From positions 1 to 14,733 of the forward strand of contig CAIKBP010000017.1 of NCBI GenBank assembly GCA_903825695.1: a stretch of DNA of 14,733 nt, in the 5' to 3' direction. Source of the stretch: an uncultured Verrucomicrobiota bacterium. Lineage in GTDB: Bacteria > Verrucomicrobiota > Verrucomicrobiia > Palsa-1439. The position numbers and the translations under genes are program-made. Under the pieces are notes generated by a model. The model saw only the letters and a program-made list of their open reading frames with translations. It did no database searches and was not told the origin of the DNA. Shown one piece after another: positions 7,585 through 14,193 of this stretch. Each line of letters starts with the position of its first letter. Position 1 is the first letter of the stretch.

Positions 7585-8982
7585 TTATTTCGATGGTTTG
7601 CGCGTGATTTTATCGCGCACGTCTCGGAAGCTAAAATCCACGGCGGCGATCTTCTTGTATTCAGTGATGGACTTCTCGTGTTGTCCCATCGCCTCGTAAG
7701 TCTGGCCGAGATTGTAAAGGATGTCCTTCTTCAAGCTGTCCATGGTCGGCAATTCCTCTGCTGCCTTCGTGTACTGGTCAGCGGCTAGGTCGTAAAGCCC
7801 GAGTTTGTGGAAGCATTGACCGAGGAAATTCAAGCTGGCGACACGACGTTGTGGCTGGCCGACAGATTTCTGGAGTTGCTCGATGGCCCCCTGCGGGTTG
7901 CCCATCTTCATGTAAAGGGCACCGAGTTCGTAACGATAGAGAAGATCGTTCGGGTACCGCTCGACCAACCGTTCCGCGTTGGCGAGAAGAAGTTTGTCGT
8001 GCTCCAGTTCGAGGTCGGCGATTTGTTTTTCCAACTCGGCGGCCTTGGCCGGCTCACCGGCAAGTTTTTTCTTTAGCGCATCCACGCGAGCTTTGAGACG
8101 GTTGACGCGGACCTGGGCGATTTCTTCTTCCAAGGAGGGATCTGCACCGCCTTCCGCCTTAAAAATCTTCTCCAGGTACTGGAGCGCCGTATCGAAGTCG
8201 CCTTTCTGTCCGTAAAGTTTGCCCAACTCGCGCTGGATGACCGGGCTGTCGGGCTCCTGCGCCAGTTTTTCGATGGTCTCCTTGATAAGTTTATCGATCG
8301 TGTCCTCGGCGCGGACGACGCGAGCCTCTTGTTCGAGCGCGACGGCTTCCTCCTTGTCTTTCATGACGTCGCGATAAGACTCGGCATCTTCCCAGCCGCC
8401 TTTCTGCATGGCGCCGTGGGCGGTGGCATCCTGGACCCCCTTTTGCGCCTCGAAGTCGGCCGGGTTAATCTGGAGAATCCGGTCGTACATATCACGCGCC
8501 AAGTCGTACCGTTCGATGGTGACATAAGTGCGGGCCAGCCGATGCATGATCTTGGTGTCGCGCGGATGCAACTTGATGTAATGCTCGAGTGTTTGGGTCG
8601 TTGTCTCAGGAAAACCGGCGTTCTCTGCAGCTTCGGCCAGCAAAAGCAGCGCCCCGGCGTTCCGGGGATCACCGCAAAGGATTTGCTCGGCGACCTTCAT
8701 CGCCTCGGTGGGCTCCTTACTCGCGAGCATTTTGGCTTTCGTCAGTGCCGGCGTGGTCTTGGCGGCGGAGAACATGCGCTTGAACCCGCCGGCTCCTTCC
8801 GCGCGTTTCATCTGCACAGCACGAAGGATTTGGCGGCCCCTCGTGAAATTGGGTTCGGCGCTCACGCATTCCATGAGCATGTGGATTGCGTACTCGACGT
8901 TACCGCGATCCAGGGCGTCACGGGCCTTGTCGAACTGATCGCGGACCGTACGATCTATGGTCTCAAGAGTTTTTTCAGCCAT
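7585..8982 (-). CDS. Tetratricopeptide-repeat protein with a central coiled coil
   Basis: A 465-residue protein made largely of helical TPR units. Repeats are clearest at about 13-48 (DKARDALDRGNVEYAIHML), 110-140, 144-176 (RLARTYVTIERYDLARDMYD), 248-280 (ELGKLYGQKGDFDTALQYLEK), 349-380 (YELGALYMKMGNPQGAIEQL), 383-412 (NFLGQCFHKLGLYDLAADQYTKA) and 420-450. Residues 283-340 are rich in Lys, Glu and Leu and look like a coiled coil dividing the array into two halves. There is no signal peptide or membrane segment, so it is probably a cytoplasmic scaffold; partners are unknown. The ATG at 8982 follows AGGA by about ten bases. The helicase gene begins 65 bases downstream on the same strand, so the two may be co-transcribed, but no known functional link supports this. 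Confidence 0.9.
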   Translation of the reverse strand: MAEKTLETIDRTVRDQFDKARDALDRGNVEYAIHMLMECVSAEPNFTRGRQILRAVQMKRAEGAGGFKRMFSAAKTTPALTKAKMLASKEPTEAMKVAEQILCGDPRNAGALLLLAEAAENAGFPETTTQTLEHYIKLHPRDTKIMHRLARTYVTIERYDLARDMYDRILQINPADFEAQKGVQDATAHGAMQKGGWEDAESYRDVMKDKEEAVALEQEARVVRAEDTIDKLIKETIEKLAQEPDSPVIQRELGKLYGQKGDFDTALQYLEKIFKAEGGADPSLEEEIAQVRVNRLKARVDALKKKLAGEPAKAAELEKQIADLELEHDKLLLANAERLVERYPNDLLYRYELGALYMKMGNPQGAIEQLQKSVGQPQRRVASLNFLGQCFHKLGLYDLAADQYTKAAEELPTMDSLKKDILYNLGQTYEAMGQHEKSITEYKKIAAVDFSFRDVRDKITRKPSK

Positions 8983-9066
8983 GGCGTTGTTTCCTGTAGA
9001 AAACCATCAAACGGTACAACAAGATTCGCATCGCGGTCAATAGGCATTGCCACCGCCCCCACAAGC

Positions 9067-9094
9067 TTGCGCCAATTCATCCAGTCTGTATATT
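9067..9094 (+). promoter_or_regulatory. Possible promoter of the phosphohexomutase gene
   Basis: TATATT at 9089-9094 matches five of six -10 positions. A weak TTGCGC lies at 9067-9072, 16 bases before it. Transcription would start three to four bases before the ATG at 9105, so the message would be nearly leaderless; consistent with this, no Shine-Dalgarno is seen before that ATG. The rest of the divergent region 8983-9104 also holds a TTGACC on the minus strand (9035-9040), which could serve the TPR gene, but without a good -10. Confidence 0.32.
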
Positions 9095-9104
9095 CTGCTG
9101 CTGC

Positions 9105-10517
9105 ATGAGCACAGCAATCAAGTTTGGAACTTCGGGTTGGCGCGGGGTCATCAGTGACACGTTCACGTTCGCAAACGTTGAGTTGGCGGCGCACAGCATC
9201 GCGCAGTTCCTGCGGGAGAATCCGCCGCCGGGCGCAGCAAAGCGGATTATCATCGGATACGACACGCGGTTCTTGTCGCGTGAATTCGCGACGCGGTGCG
9301 CGGAGATTGTAGCCAGCTACGGATTCGAGGCGTGGCTGACGAATCGAGATGTACCGACACCCGTGGTTTCCCATGCCATTCGCGTCCACAAGGCCTCGGG
9401 CGGCATCAATATCACCGCCAGCCACAACCCGCCGGAGTATAATGGCCTGAAGTTCAACGGTGCCGATGGCGGTCCGGCGGTTCCCGAAGTCACGAAAGGG
9501 ATCGAAGACAAGGCAGCCGAACTGGCGGGCAGAATCCCGTCGGGAGAGGAATGCCACTCACGCAGTTTCAAGACGTTTGACCCGATGCCGGCATATTTCA
9601 CGCAGGTCCGCAAGCTGGTGGATTTCGCGGCGTTGCGCCGATGGCGGAAATCGGCGGTGGTGGATTTGATGTTCGGCACGGGCCGCGGATACCTCGACGC
9701 GTTGCTGGAAAAGCGCGGAGGATGGCGGGTGGAGTCCTTGCACGGAGAGACGGACCCTTTGTTCGGCAAAGGCCATCCAGAGCCGATACGGGAGAACATG
9801 GGCGAATTGCTAGCGCGATTGAAGAAGTCGCGCGCAACGATTGGGCTGGGGCTTGATCCGGATGCGGACCGGTTTGCGGTGGTGGACAGCGACGGCAGTT
9901 TCATGAGTCCGAACGAGGTGCTGGCGTTGACGCTTTATCATTTGGTTAAGAACCGCCATTGGACCGGCGCAGTCGTGCGCACGGTGGCGACAAGCCATCT
10001 CGTGGACGCGGTGGCCGGATTGTTCGGCGTGCAGGTGCGCGAGACGCCTGTGGGATTCAAATACATCGGCGCGGCGATGGAGCGCGAACCGGTCATCGTT
10101 GGGGGCGAAGAGAGTGGTGGATTGAGCGTAAGGGGACATCTGCCGGAGAAAGATGGTATCATGGCGTGTCTGCTGATGGCCGAACTGGTCGCATACGAAG
10201 GCACGAGTCTGCGACGGATTCTGCGGGGGATCGAGAGGCGGACAGGCAGGATCGTAAGCGACAGGATCAATCTCCGCGTGACGCCGGAACGCAAGGAGGA
10301 GTTGCTGAAAAAATTCGCCGCGGGTCTGCAGGAGTTTGCCGGGCGACGCGTGATAGAGAAGGTCACTATCGACGGTTTCAAGTTTCTGCTCGGCGACGGT
10401 TGCTGGGTCATGTTCCGTGCATCGGGCACGGAGCCGGTATTACGATGTTATCTGGAAGCTCGCTCAGTGAGGCAACTGGCGGAGTTCCGGGCATCGGCGC
10501 TGAAGTTGCTGGAATAA
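9105..10517 (+). CDS. Phosphoglucomutase/phosphomannomutase family enzyme
   Basis: Alpha-D-phosphohexomutase of 470 residues, a cytoplasmic enzyme that moves phosphate between C1 and C6 of a hexose phosphate, feeding glycogen, nucleotide-sugar or envelope polysaccharide synthesis. The four family signatures are present: the phosphoserine loop TASHNP with S106, the Mg-binding DPDADR (D251, D253, D255), the sugar-recognition GEESGG (334-339) and the phosphate-binding RASGTEP (438-444). The N-terminal KFGTSGWRG is also typical. Length is normal. Whether glucose-, mannose- or glucosamine-phosphate is preferred cannot be read from these motifs, so no symbol is given. The gene starts divergently from the TPR gene, with no Shine-Dalgarno and a -10-like box close to the ATG. 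A 97-base gap with a hairpin separates it from the S41 peptidase. Confidence 0.94.
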   Translation: MSTAIKFGTSGWRGVISDTFTFANVELAAHSIAQFLRENPPPGAAKRIIIGYDTRFLSREFATRCAEIVASYGFEAWLTNRDVPTPVVSHAIRVHKASGGINITASHNPPEYNGLKFNGADGGPAVPEVTKGIEDKAAELAGRIPSGEECHSRSFKTFDPMPAYFTQVRKLVDFAALRRWRKSAVVDLMFGTGRGYLDALLEKRGGWRVESLHGETDPLFGKGHPEPIRENMGELLARLKKSRATIGLGLDPDADRFAVVDSDGSFMSPNEVLALTLYHLVKNRHWTGAVVRTVATSHLVDAVAGLFGVQVRETPVGFKYIGAAMEREPVIVGGEESGGLSVRGHLPEKDGIMACLLMAELVAYEGTSLRRILRGIERRTGRIVSDRINLRVTPERKEELLKKFAAGLQEFAGRRVIEKVTIDGFKFLLGDGCWVMFRASGTEPVLRCYLEARSVRQLAEFRASALKLLE

Positions 10518-10529
10518 ATGATGACAGCG

Positions 10530-10548
10530 CTGTGGCTGTCGGCCACAG
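10530..10548 (+). terminator. Perfect hairpin after the phosphohexomutase gene
   Basis: CTGTGGC (10530-10536), a five-base loop, then GCCACAG (10542-10548) form a seven-pair GC-rich stem 13 bases after the mutase stop. No T-run follows, so it may be an RNA 3'-end stabiliser or a Rho-assisted end rather than an intrinsic terminator. It sits just before the candidate promoter of the S41 gene. Confidence 0.35.
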
Positions 10549-10561
10549 GATCGAGGCGGGC

Positions 10562-10590
10562 TTGATTCACCGGCGCGGAAGGCGTAGCAT
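10562..10590 (+). promoter_or_regulatory. Possible promoter of the S41 peptidase gene
   Basis: TTGATT (10562-10567) and TAGCAT (10585-10590) each match four of six consensus positions and are spaced by 17 bases. Transcription would begin near 10597, after the upstream ATG at 10594, which would favour the GTG at 10615 as the start. Two four-of-six hexamers are weak evidence. Confidence 0.3.
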
Positions 10591-10603
10591 CCAATGTTCA
10601 GTC

Positions 10604-10607
10604 AGGA
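10604..10607 (+). promoter_or_regulatory. Ribosome binding site supporting the S41 GTG start
   Basis: AGGA lies seven bases before the GTG at 10615. The competing ATG at 10594 has GGAAGG eleven bases upstream, and an ATG at 10627 has only the same AGGA at a long distance. Spacing favours 10615. Confidence 0.5.
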
Positions 10608-10614
10608 ATTTAAT

Positions 10615-11943
10615 GTGAAGACAATCATGACGACCAAACGACTTGTGATCACCGTGGCTGTGGTTCTGTTGGGGGTAAACCTTTTCGTTGGGACGCGGAT
10701 TTACTCAGAGGCGCTGGCCAAGCAGGACAAAGACAATCCATACGCGCAAATGGAACTCATGACGCGGGTCATGGAGTTGATACGGAAGGATTACGTTGAT
10801 GGCGGCAAGGTGAGCTATCAGGAACTCACTTACGGCGCGTTGAAAGGCATGGTCAGTTCCCTCGACCCGCACAGCCAGTTCATGGATCCCGAGGCGTACA
10901 AGGACATGAAGGAGGATACCGAAGGCAAGTTCGGCGGTTTGGGGATTCAAATCGGCATGTCGAGGAATGGGTTTCTTACAGTGATCGCGCCGATCGAGGA
11001 CACCCCTGCGGCGCGAGCTGGAATCTTGCCCGGTGACCGGATTATTAAAATTGAGGGAAAGATCACAGAGAGAATGACGTTGCAGGATGCAGTGCGGCAA
11101 TTGCGCGGCGATCCTGGCACGAAAATCACCTTCAGCGTTTTCCGCGCTAAAGCGAAGGACCCCGGCGAGAAGATCAAGGATTACACCATTACGCGCGACA
11201 TCATCAAACCCGACAGCGTAAAGGACGCCAAACTCCTTGAGGACGGCATCGGCTATGTTCGCATCACGCAGTTCAACGAGCCGACGACGGATGAATTCGA
11301 GCGCGCGCTCACCAAGCTGGAGAAACAGGGGATGGACGCGCTGATTGTGGATCTTCGCAACAACCCGGGCGGCCTGCTCGAAGCCGCGTGCAAAGTCGCC
11401 GGCAAGTTTATACCCGCGGGCCAACTCATCGTTTCCACCGAGGGCCGTCATGCTAGCGAAAAACTGGTATATCGCTCCGATGGCGGCAAGAAGTGGCCGA
11501 ACATCCCACTGGTCATACTCGTGAACGACGGCAGCGCCAGCGGCAGCGAGGTTGTTGCCGGCGCGCTGCAGGACCTCAAACGCGCAGTGCTGGTGGGCGA
11601 GACCACGTTCGGTAAAGGTTCGGTGCAAAGCATCGTGACCTTGCCCGACGGTTCCGCCGTGCGGCTTACCACGGCAAAGTACTACACACCAAGTCACAAG
11701 GTCATCCACGAGAAAGGCGTCACGCCCGATATCGTTGTCCCCGTTTCCGAAGAAACCGAGCGTAAGCTGCTTGAACAGCGGATGCGCGCGAACCTACCAC
11801 CGGCAGAGGGTGTGGAAAAAGTCGAGCCGATTACTGACGTGCAATTGGAACGCGCCCTTGCGGTGCTTAAAGGGGTCAAACTCTTTGTCCAACAGACTGG
11901 GCTTGGTAACGTGTCCGCCAAAAACGCGGTCACGACGAAGTGA
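10615..11943 (+). CDS. ctpA: S41 family C-terminal processing peptidase with PDZ domain
   Basis: Carboxy-terminal processing serine peptidase, 442 residues from the GTG at 10615 (449 from the ATG at 10594). A signal or anchor helix (about 9-26, after KR) places it at the cytoplasmic membrane facing the envelope, where such enzymes trim or degrade proteins from the C-terminus. Order: helix, N-terminal region with the SSLDPHSQFMDPEAY motif (81-95), PDZ domain (about 107-180, starting GGLGIQIG), then the peptidase core with DLRNNPGG (246-253). The Ser-Lys pair is S309 (in GSASGSE) and K334 (in TFGKG), with Q338; the 25- and 4-residue spacings fit the family triad known from CtpB. The last 50 residues or so are charged and less conserved-looking. 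The stop overlaps an in-frame GTG of tsaD, so it is likely the first gene of the ctpA-tsaD-M24 unit. The symbol is by family; ctpB or prc would be equally defensible. Confidence 0.93.
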   Translation: MKTIMTTKRLVITVAVVLLGVNLFVGTRIYSEALAKQDKDNPYAQMELMTRVMELIRKDYVDGGKVSYQELTYGALKGMVSSLDPHSQFMDPEAYKDMKEDTEGKFGGLGIQIGMSRNGFLTVIAPIEDTPAARAGILPGDRIIKIEGKITERMTLQDAVRQLRGDPGTKITFSVFRAKAKDPGEKIKDYTITRDIIKPDSVKDAKLLEDGIGYVRITQFNEPTTDEFERALTKLEKQGMDALIVDLRNNPGGLLEAACKVAGKFIPAGQLIVSTEGRHASEKLVYRSDGGKKWPNIPLVILVNDGSASGSEVVAGALQDLKRAVLVGETTFGKGSVQSIVTLPDGSAVRLTTAKYYTPSHKVIHEKGVTPDIVVPVSEETERKLLEQRMRANLPPAEGVEKVEPITDVQLERALAVLKGVKLFVQQTGLGNVSAKNAVTTK

Positions 11944-11972
11944 GCGCTCCTCCGAGCCACGAGCTGTCATAT

Positions 11973-11978
11973 GAAGGA
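11973..11978 (+). promoter_or_regulatory. Ribosome binding site deciding the tsaD start
   Basis: GAAGGA lies six bases before the GTG at 11985. Starting there gives MNILGVETSCDET, the usual N-terminus of this family, whereas the GTG at 11940, which overlaps the S41 stop, would add 15 residues not typical of TsaD. Confidence 0.65.
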
Positions 11979-11984
11979 CCAGTC

Positions 11985-13007
11985 GTGAACATCCTCGGGG
12001 TGGAAACGTCCTGCGATGAAACATCCGCGGCGGTCGTTTGCGATGGCGCACGGATTCTATCCAACATCGTCAGTTCGCAAATCGACGTTCACCGCCCATA
12101 TGGCGGCGTCGTGCCGGAGTTGGCGTCACGCAATCACCTGCAACTTGTCGACGTTGTCATTCGCGACGCGCTTGCGGCAGCGCAACTGACGTTTGCCAAC
12201 ATCGATGTCGTCGCCGCGACATACGGCCCCGGGCTGGCCTCCTCCTTGCTCATCGGGCTTAACGTGGCCAAAGGCATGGCGCTGACGTTGGAGAAACCGT
12301 TCATCGGCGTCAACCATGTTGAGGCGCACATGTATTCGCCGTGGCTTTTGTCGGATGATTGCGCGAATGGCCCGCCTGCAGATGTTCTACCGATGATCTC
12401 GCTTGTCGTCTCAGGCGGACACACAATTCTCGCGCTCGTGACCGGCATCGGGCAGCATAAAATCCTCGGCCAGACCATGGATGATGCCGCTGGCGAGGCG
12501 TTCGACAAAGTCGCCAAACTCCTCGGGCTCAGTTACCCCGGCGGCCCGGAAATCGACAGGTTGGCAAAACACGGCGACCGTGATGCGATCGCGTTTCCAC
12601 GGAGCATGCTCGACGATCCGGGTTACGATTTCAGCTTTAGCGGCTTGAAGACATCGGTGCTCTACTATGTCCGCAAGAACCCACAGGCATCGGTCGCCGA
12701 CATCTGCGCGAGTTTTCAGGAGGCCGTTGTGGACGTGCTCGTCGGCAAGGCGGTTCGTGCTGCAGTTGAGAACGGTGCGCGGGCGGTGAGCGCGTCGGGG
12801 GGAGTCTCGATCAACAGCCGATTCCGCGAGAAACTCGGAGCGGCCTGCGCCGGGCACGGCTTGCGGGCATTACTGGCCCCGCAGGAACTGTGCACTGACA
12901 ATGCCGCGATGATTGCGGCACTGGCCTACTACAAGTTGCGCGACGGGCGGACGAGCAACCTTTCACTCGAAGTGGCGCCGTCAATTGGTTTGGGAGTCGA
13001 TTCATGA
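11985..13007 (+). CDS. tsaD: tRNA N6-adenosine threonylcarbamoyltransferase TsaD
   Basis: TsaD (Kae1/YgjD/Gcp family), 340 residues, which transfers the threonylcarbamoyl group from TsaC product to adenosine 37 of ANN-decoding tRNAs, together with TsaB and TsaE. The cytoplasmic ASKHA-fold enzyme is recognised by ILGVETSCDET (3-13), the metal ligands H111 and H115 (NHVEAH), SGGHT (143-147), FSFSGLKT (216-223), SASGGVSIN (269-277) and CTDNAAMIA (303-311) with D305. All key residues are present. The GTG at 11985 is preferred over an in-frame GTG at 11940 that overlaps the upstream stop, because it has a GAAGGA site and gives normal length. The stop overlaps the ATG of the M24 gene (ATGA), implying translational coupling. 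Older annotation would call this an O-sialoglycoprotein endopeptidase; that is outdated. Confidence 0.97.
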   Translation: MNILGVETSCDETSAAVVCDGARILSNIVSSQIDVHRPYGGVVPELASRNHLQLVDVVIRDALAAAQLTFANIDVVAATYGPGLASSLLIGLNVAKGMALTLEKPFIGVNHVEAHMYSPWLLSDDCANGPPADVLPMISLVVSGGHTILALVTGIGQHKILGQTMDDAAGEAFDKVAKLLGLSYPGGPEIDRLAKHGDRDAIAFPRSMLDDPGYDFSFSGLKTSVLYYVRKNPQASVADICASFQEAVVDVLVGKAVRAAVENGARAVSASGGVSINSRFREKLGAACAGHGLRALLAPQELCTDNAAMIAALAYYKLRDGRTSNLSLEVAPSIGLGVDS

Positions 13008-14119
13008 CAGCGCGATTGATTGTCGCCAATAGCGAGCATGATGCGAACCTGCTTTATGCCACGGGACTGTTCGCGCCCGACCCGTTCATCTTTCTGGAAG
13101 TGCGCGGTAAACGGTACGCAGTGCTTAGCGATCTTGAAATCGATCGCGCGCGCAAACAGGCCATGGTGGATCGTGTGCTGTCGTACAGCCGTTACCTTAA
13201 ACGGTTGAAACAACAAGGTATCCCGCATCCGAAACAGTGCGATGTGGTGCGGCTGGTGTTGAACGAGTTCCGCGTCCGAAAAGTGGCTGTGCCATCGAAT
13301 TTTCCAATTGGTCTGGCAAAGAAACTGCGCGGGATTCGTGTTCTAGTGGTGCCGGAGCCGTTCTTCCCCGACCGCGAACTAAAAACGCCACAAGAGGTGG
13401 AAAAAATCACTCGGGCACTCTGGATGGCAGAGGAGGGCATGCGCGCCGCGATGGACGCGCTGCACGCGTGTCGAATCGGACGAGATGACTTTTTGTACCG
13501 GCGCGGACAGAAGGTGACCAGCGAACATATCCGGGGTGTCGTCAATGCCACGGTAGCAGGGTTGGGTGGCGTGGCAGCACGTTCCATTGTCGCCTGTGGA
13601 AACCAAGGTTGTGACCCGCATGAAGCCGGCCATGGGCCGTTGCGGGCGCACAAGCCGATCATCATCGACATTTTTCCTCGGGACATGAGCACGGGTTATC
13701 ATGGCGACATCACTCGCACGGTGGTACGCGGCCACGCCAGCGATGCCGTGAGAAAACTGTGGTTTACCGTTGAGCAAGCGCAGGAGATTGCGTTCAGCAA
13801 ACTGCGCGCGGGCGTGGACGGACACGGTGTGCACCAAGCCGTCGTAACCTTCTTCAAGAGCGAAGGTTATCCAACCGGTCAGTATCGTGGGCGGATGCGA
13901 GGGTTCTTTCACGGAACCGGTCATGGTTTGGGATTGGAGGTCCACGAGCTGCCGCGACTCGGCGCGGTTTCAACGGCGCTGAAGGCCGACCATGTGGTCA
14001 CGGTTGAGCCCGGTCTTTACTACCGTGGCATCGGCGGCGTGCGGTTGGAAGACGTGGCTCTGATTGGTGCGCGACGCGCACGATTCCTCACCAAGTTTCC
14101 AAAGCTACTCGAAATCTGA
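13004..14119 (+). CDS. M24 family metallopeptidase (Xaa-Pro peptidase-like)
   Basis: Pita-bread-fold metallopeptidase of 371 residues, probably a cytoplasmic Xaa-Pro dipeptidase or aminopeptidase P-like enzyme. The N-terminal creatinase-like domain covers about 1-125 and the catalytic domain about 128-371. The five metal ligands can be assigned as D222 (IDIFPRD), D235 (HGDITRT), H307 (GTGHGLGLEVHE), E335 (TVEPGLYY) and E349 (VRLEDV); H206 (CDPHEAG) and H314 fit the substrate-site histidines. The first two ligands are 13 residues apart, not the usual 11. The ATG overlaps the tsaD stop and has GGGAG seven bases upstream (12992-12996). It might instead have lost or altered activity, but the full ligand set argues against that. 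The substrate is not determinable from sequence. Confidence 0.93.
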   Translation: MTARLIVANSEHDANLLYATGLFAPDPFIFLEVRGKRYAVLSDLEIDRARKQAMVDRVLSYSRYLKRLKQQGIPHPKQCDVVRLVLNEFRVRKVAVPSNFPIGLAKKLRGIRVLVVPEPFFPDRELKTPQEVEKITRALWMAEEGMRAAMDALHACRIGRDDFLYRRGQKVTSEHIRGVVNATVAGLGGVAARSIVACGNQGCDPHEAGHGPLRAHKPIIIDIFPRDMSTGYHGDITRTVVRGHASDAVRKLWFTVEQAQEIAFSKLRAGVDGHGVHQAVVTFFKSEGYPTGQYRGRMRGFFHGTGHGLGLEVHELPRLGAVSTALKADHVVTVEPGLYYRGIGGVRLEDVALIGARRARFLTKFPKLLEI

Positions 14120-14193
14120 ACTGCGCATCGCAGTCAACTTGAACGCCGGCGGGCGCTGTGTTATCTAACGCTGCAGACGGAGGAAAACAAGAG

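Noticed and set aside
8329..9108. Open frame of 259 codons antisense to the TPR gene and spanning the divergent region.
   Set aside because: It would run through the divergent promoter region and into the mutase start. The TPR gene on the other strand has clear repeats and a ribosome site.
10594..10596. ATG at 10594 as start of the S41 gene.
   Set aside because: Possible, but its GGAAGG site is at an eleven-base distance and a candidate promoter would start transcription after it. The GTG at 10615 has a better-spaced AGGA.
10705..11709. Open frame of 334 codons antisense to the S41 peptidase gene.
   Set aside because: The sense strand encodes the complete PDZ and catalytic motifs; the antisense product has an amino-acid pattern typical of a codon mirror and no ribosome site stands out.
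11985..13007. Reading this gene as an O-sialoglycoprotein endopeptidase, which would add a fifth peptidase.
   Set aside because: The family is established as the t6A tRNA-modifying enzyme TsaD; the protease label is historical.
14120..14167. ACTGCG-CAT-CGCAGT hairpin (14120-14134) and a TTGAAC / TATCTA pair (14139-14167) between the M24 and YugP genes.
   Set aside because: The stem is short with a three-base loop and no T-run, and the hexamers match the consensus at only four and three positions. Read-through from the M24 gene is at least as likely.
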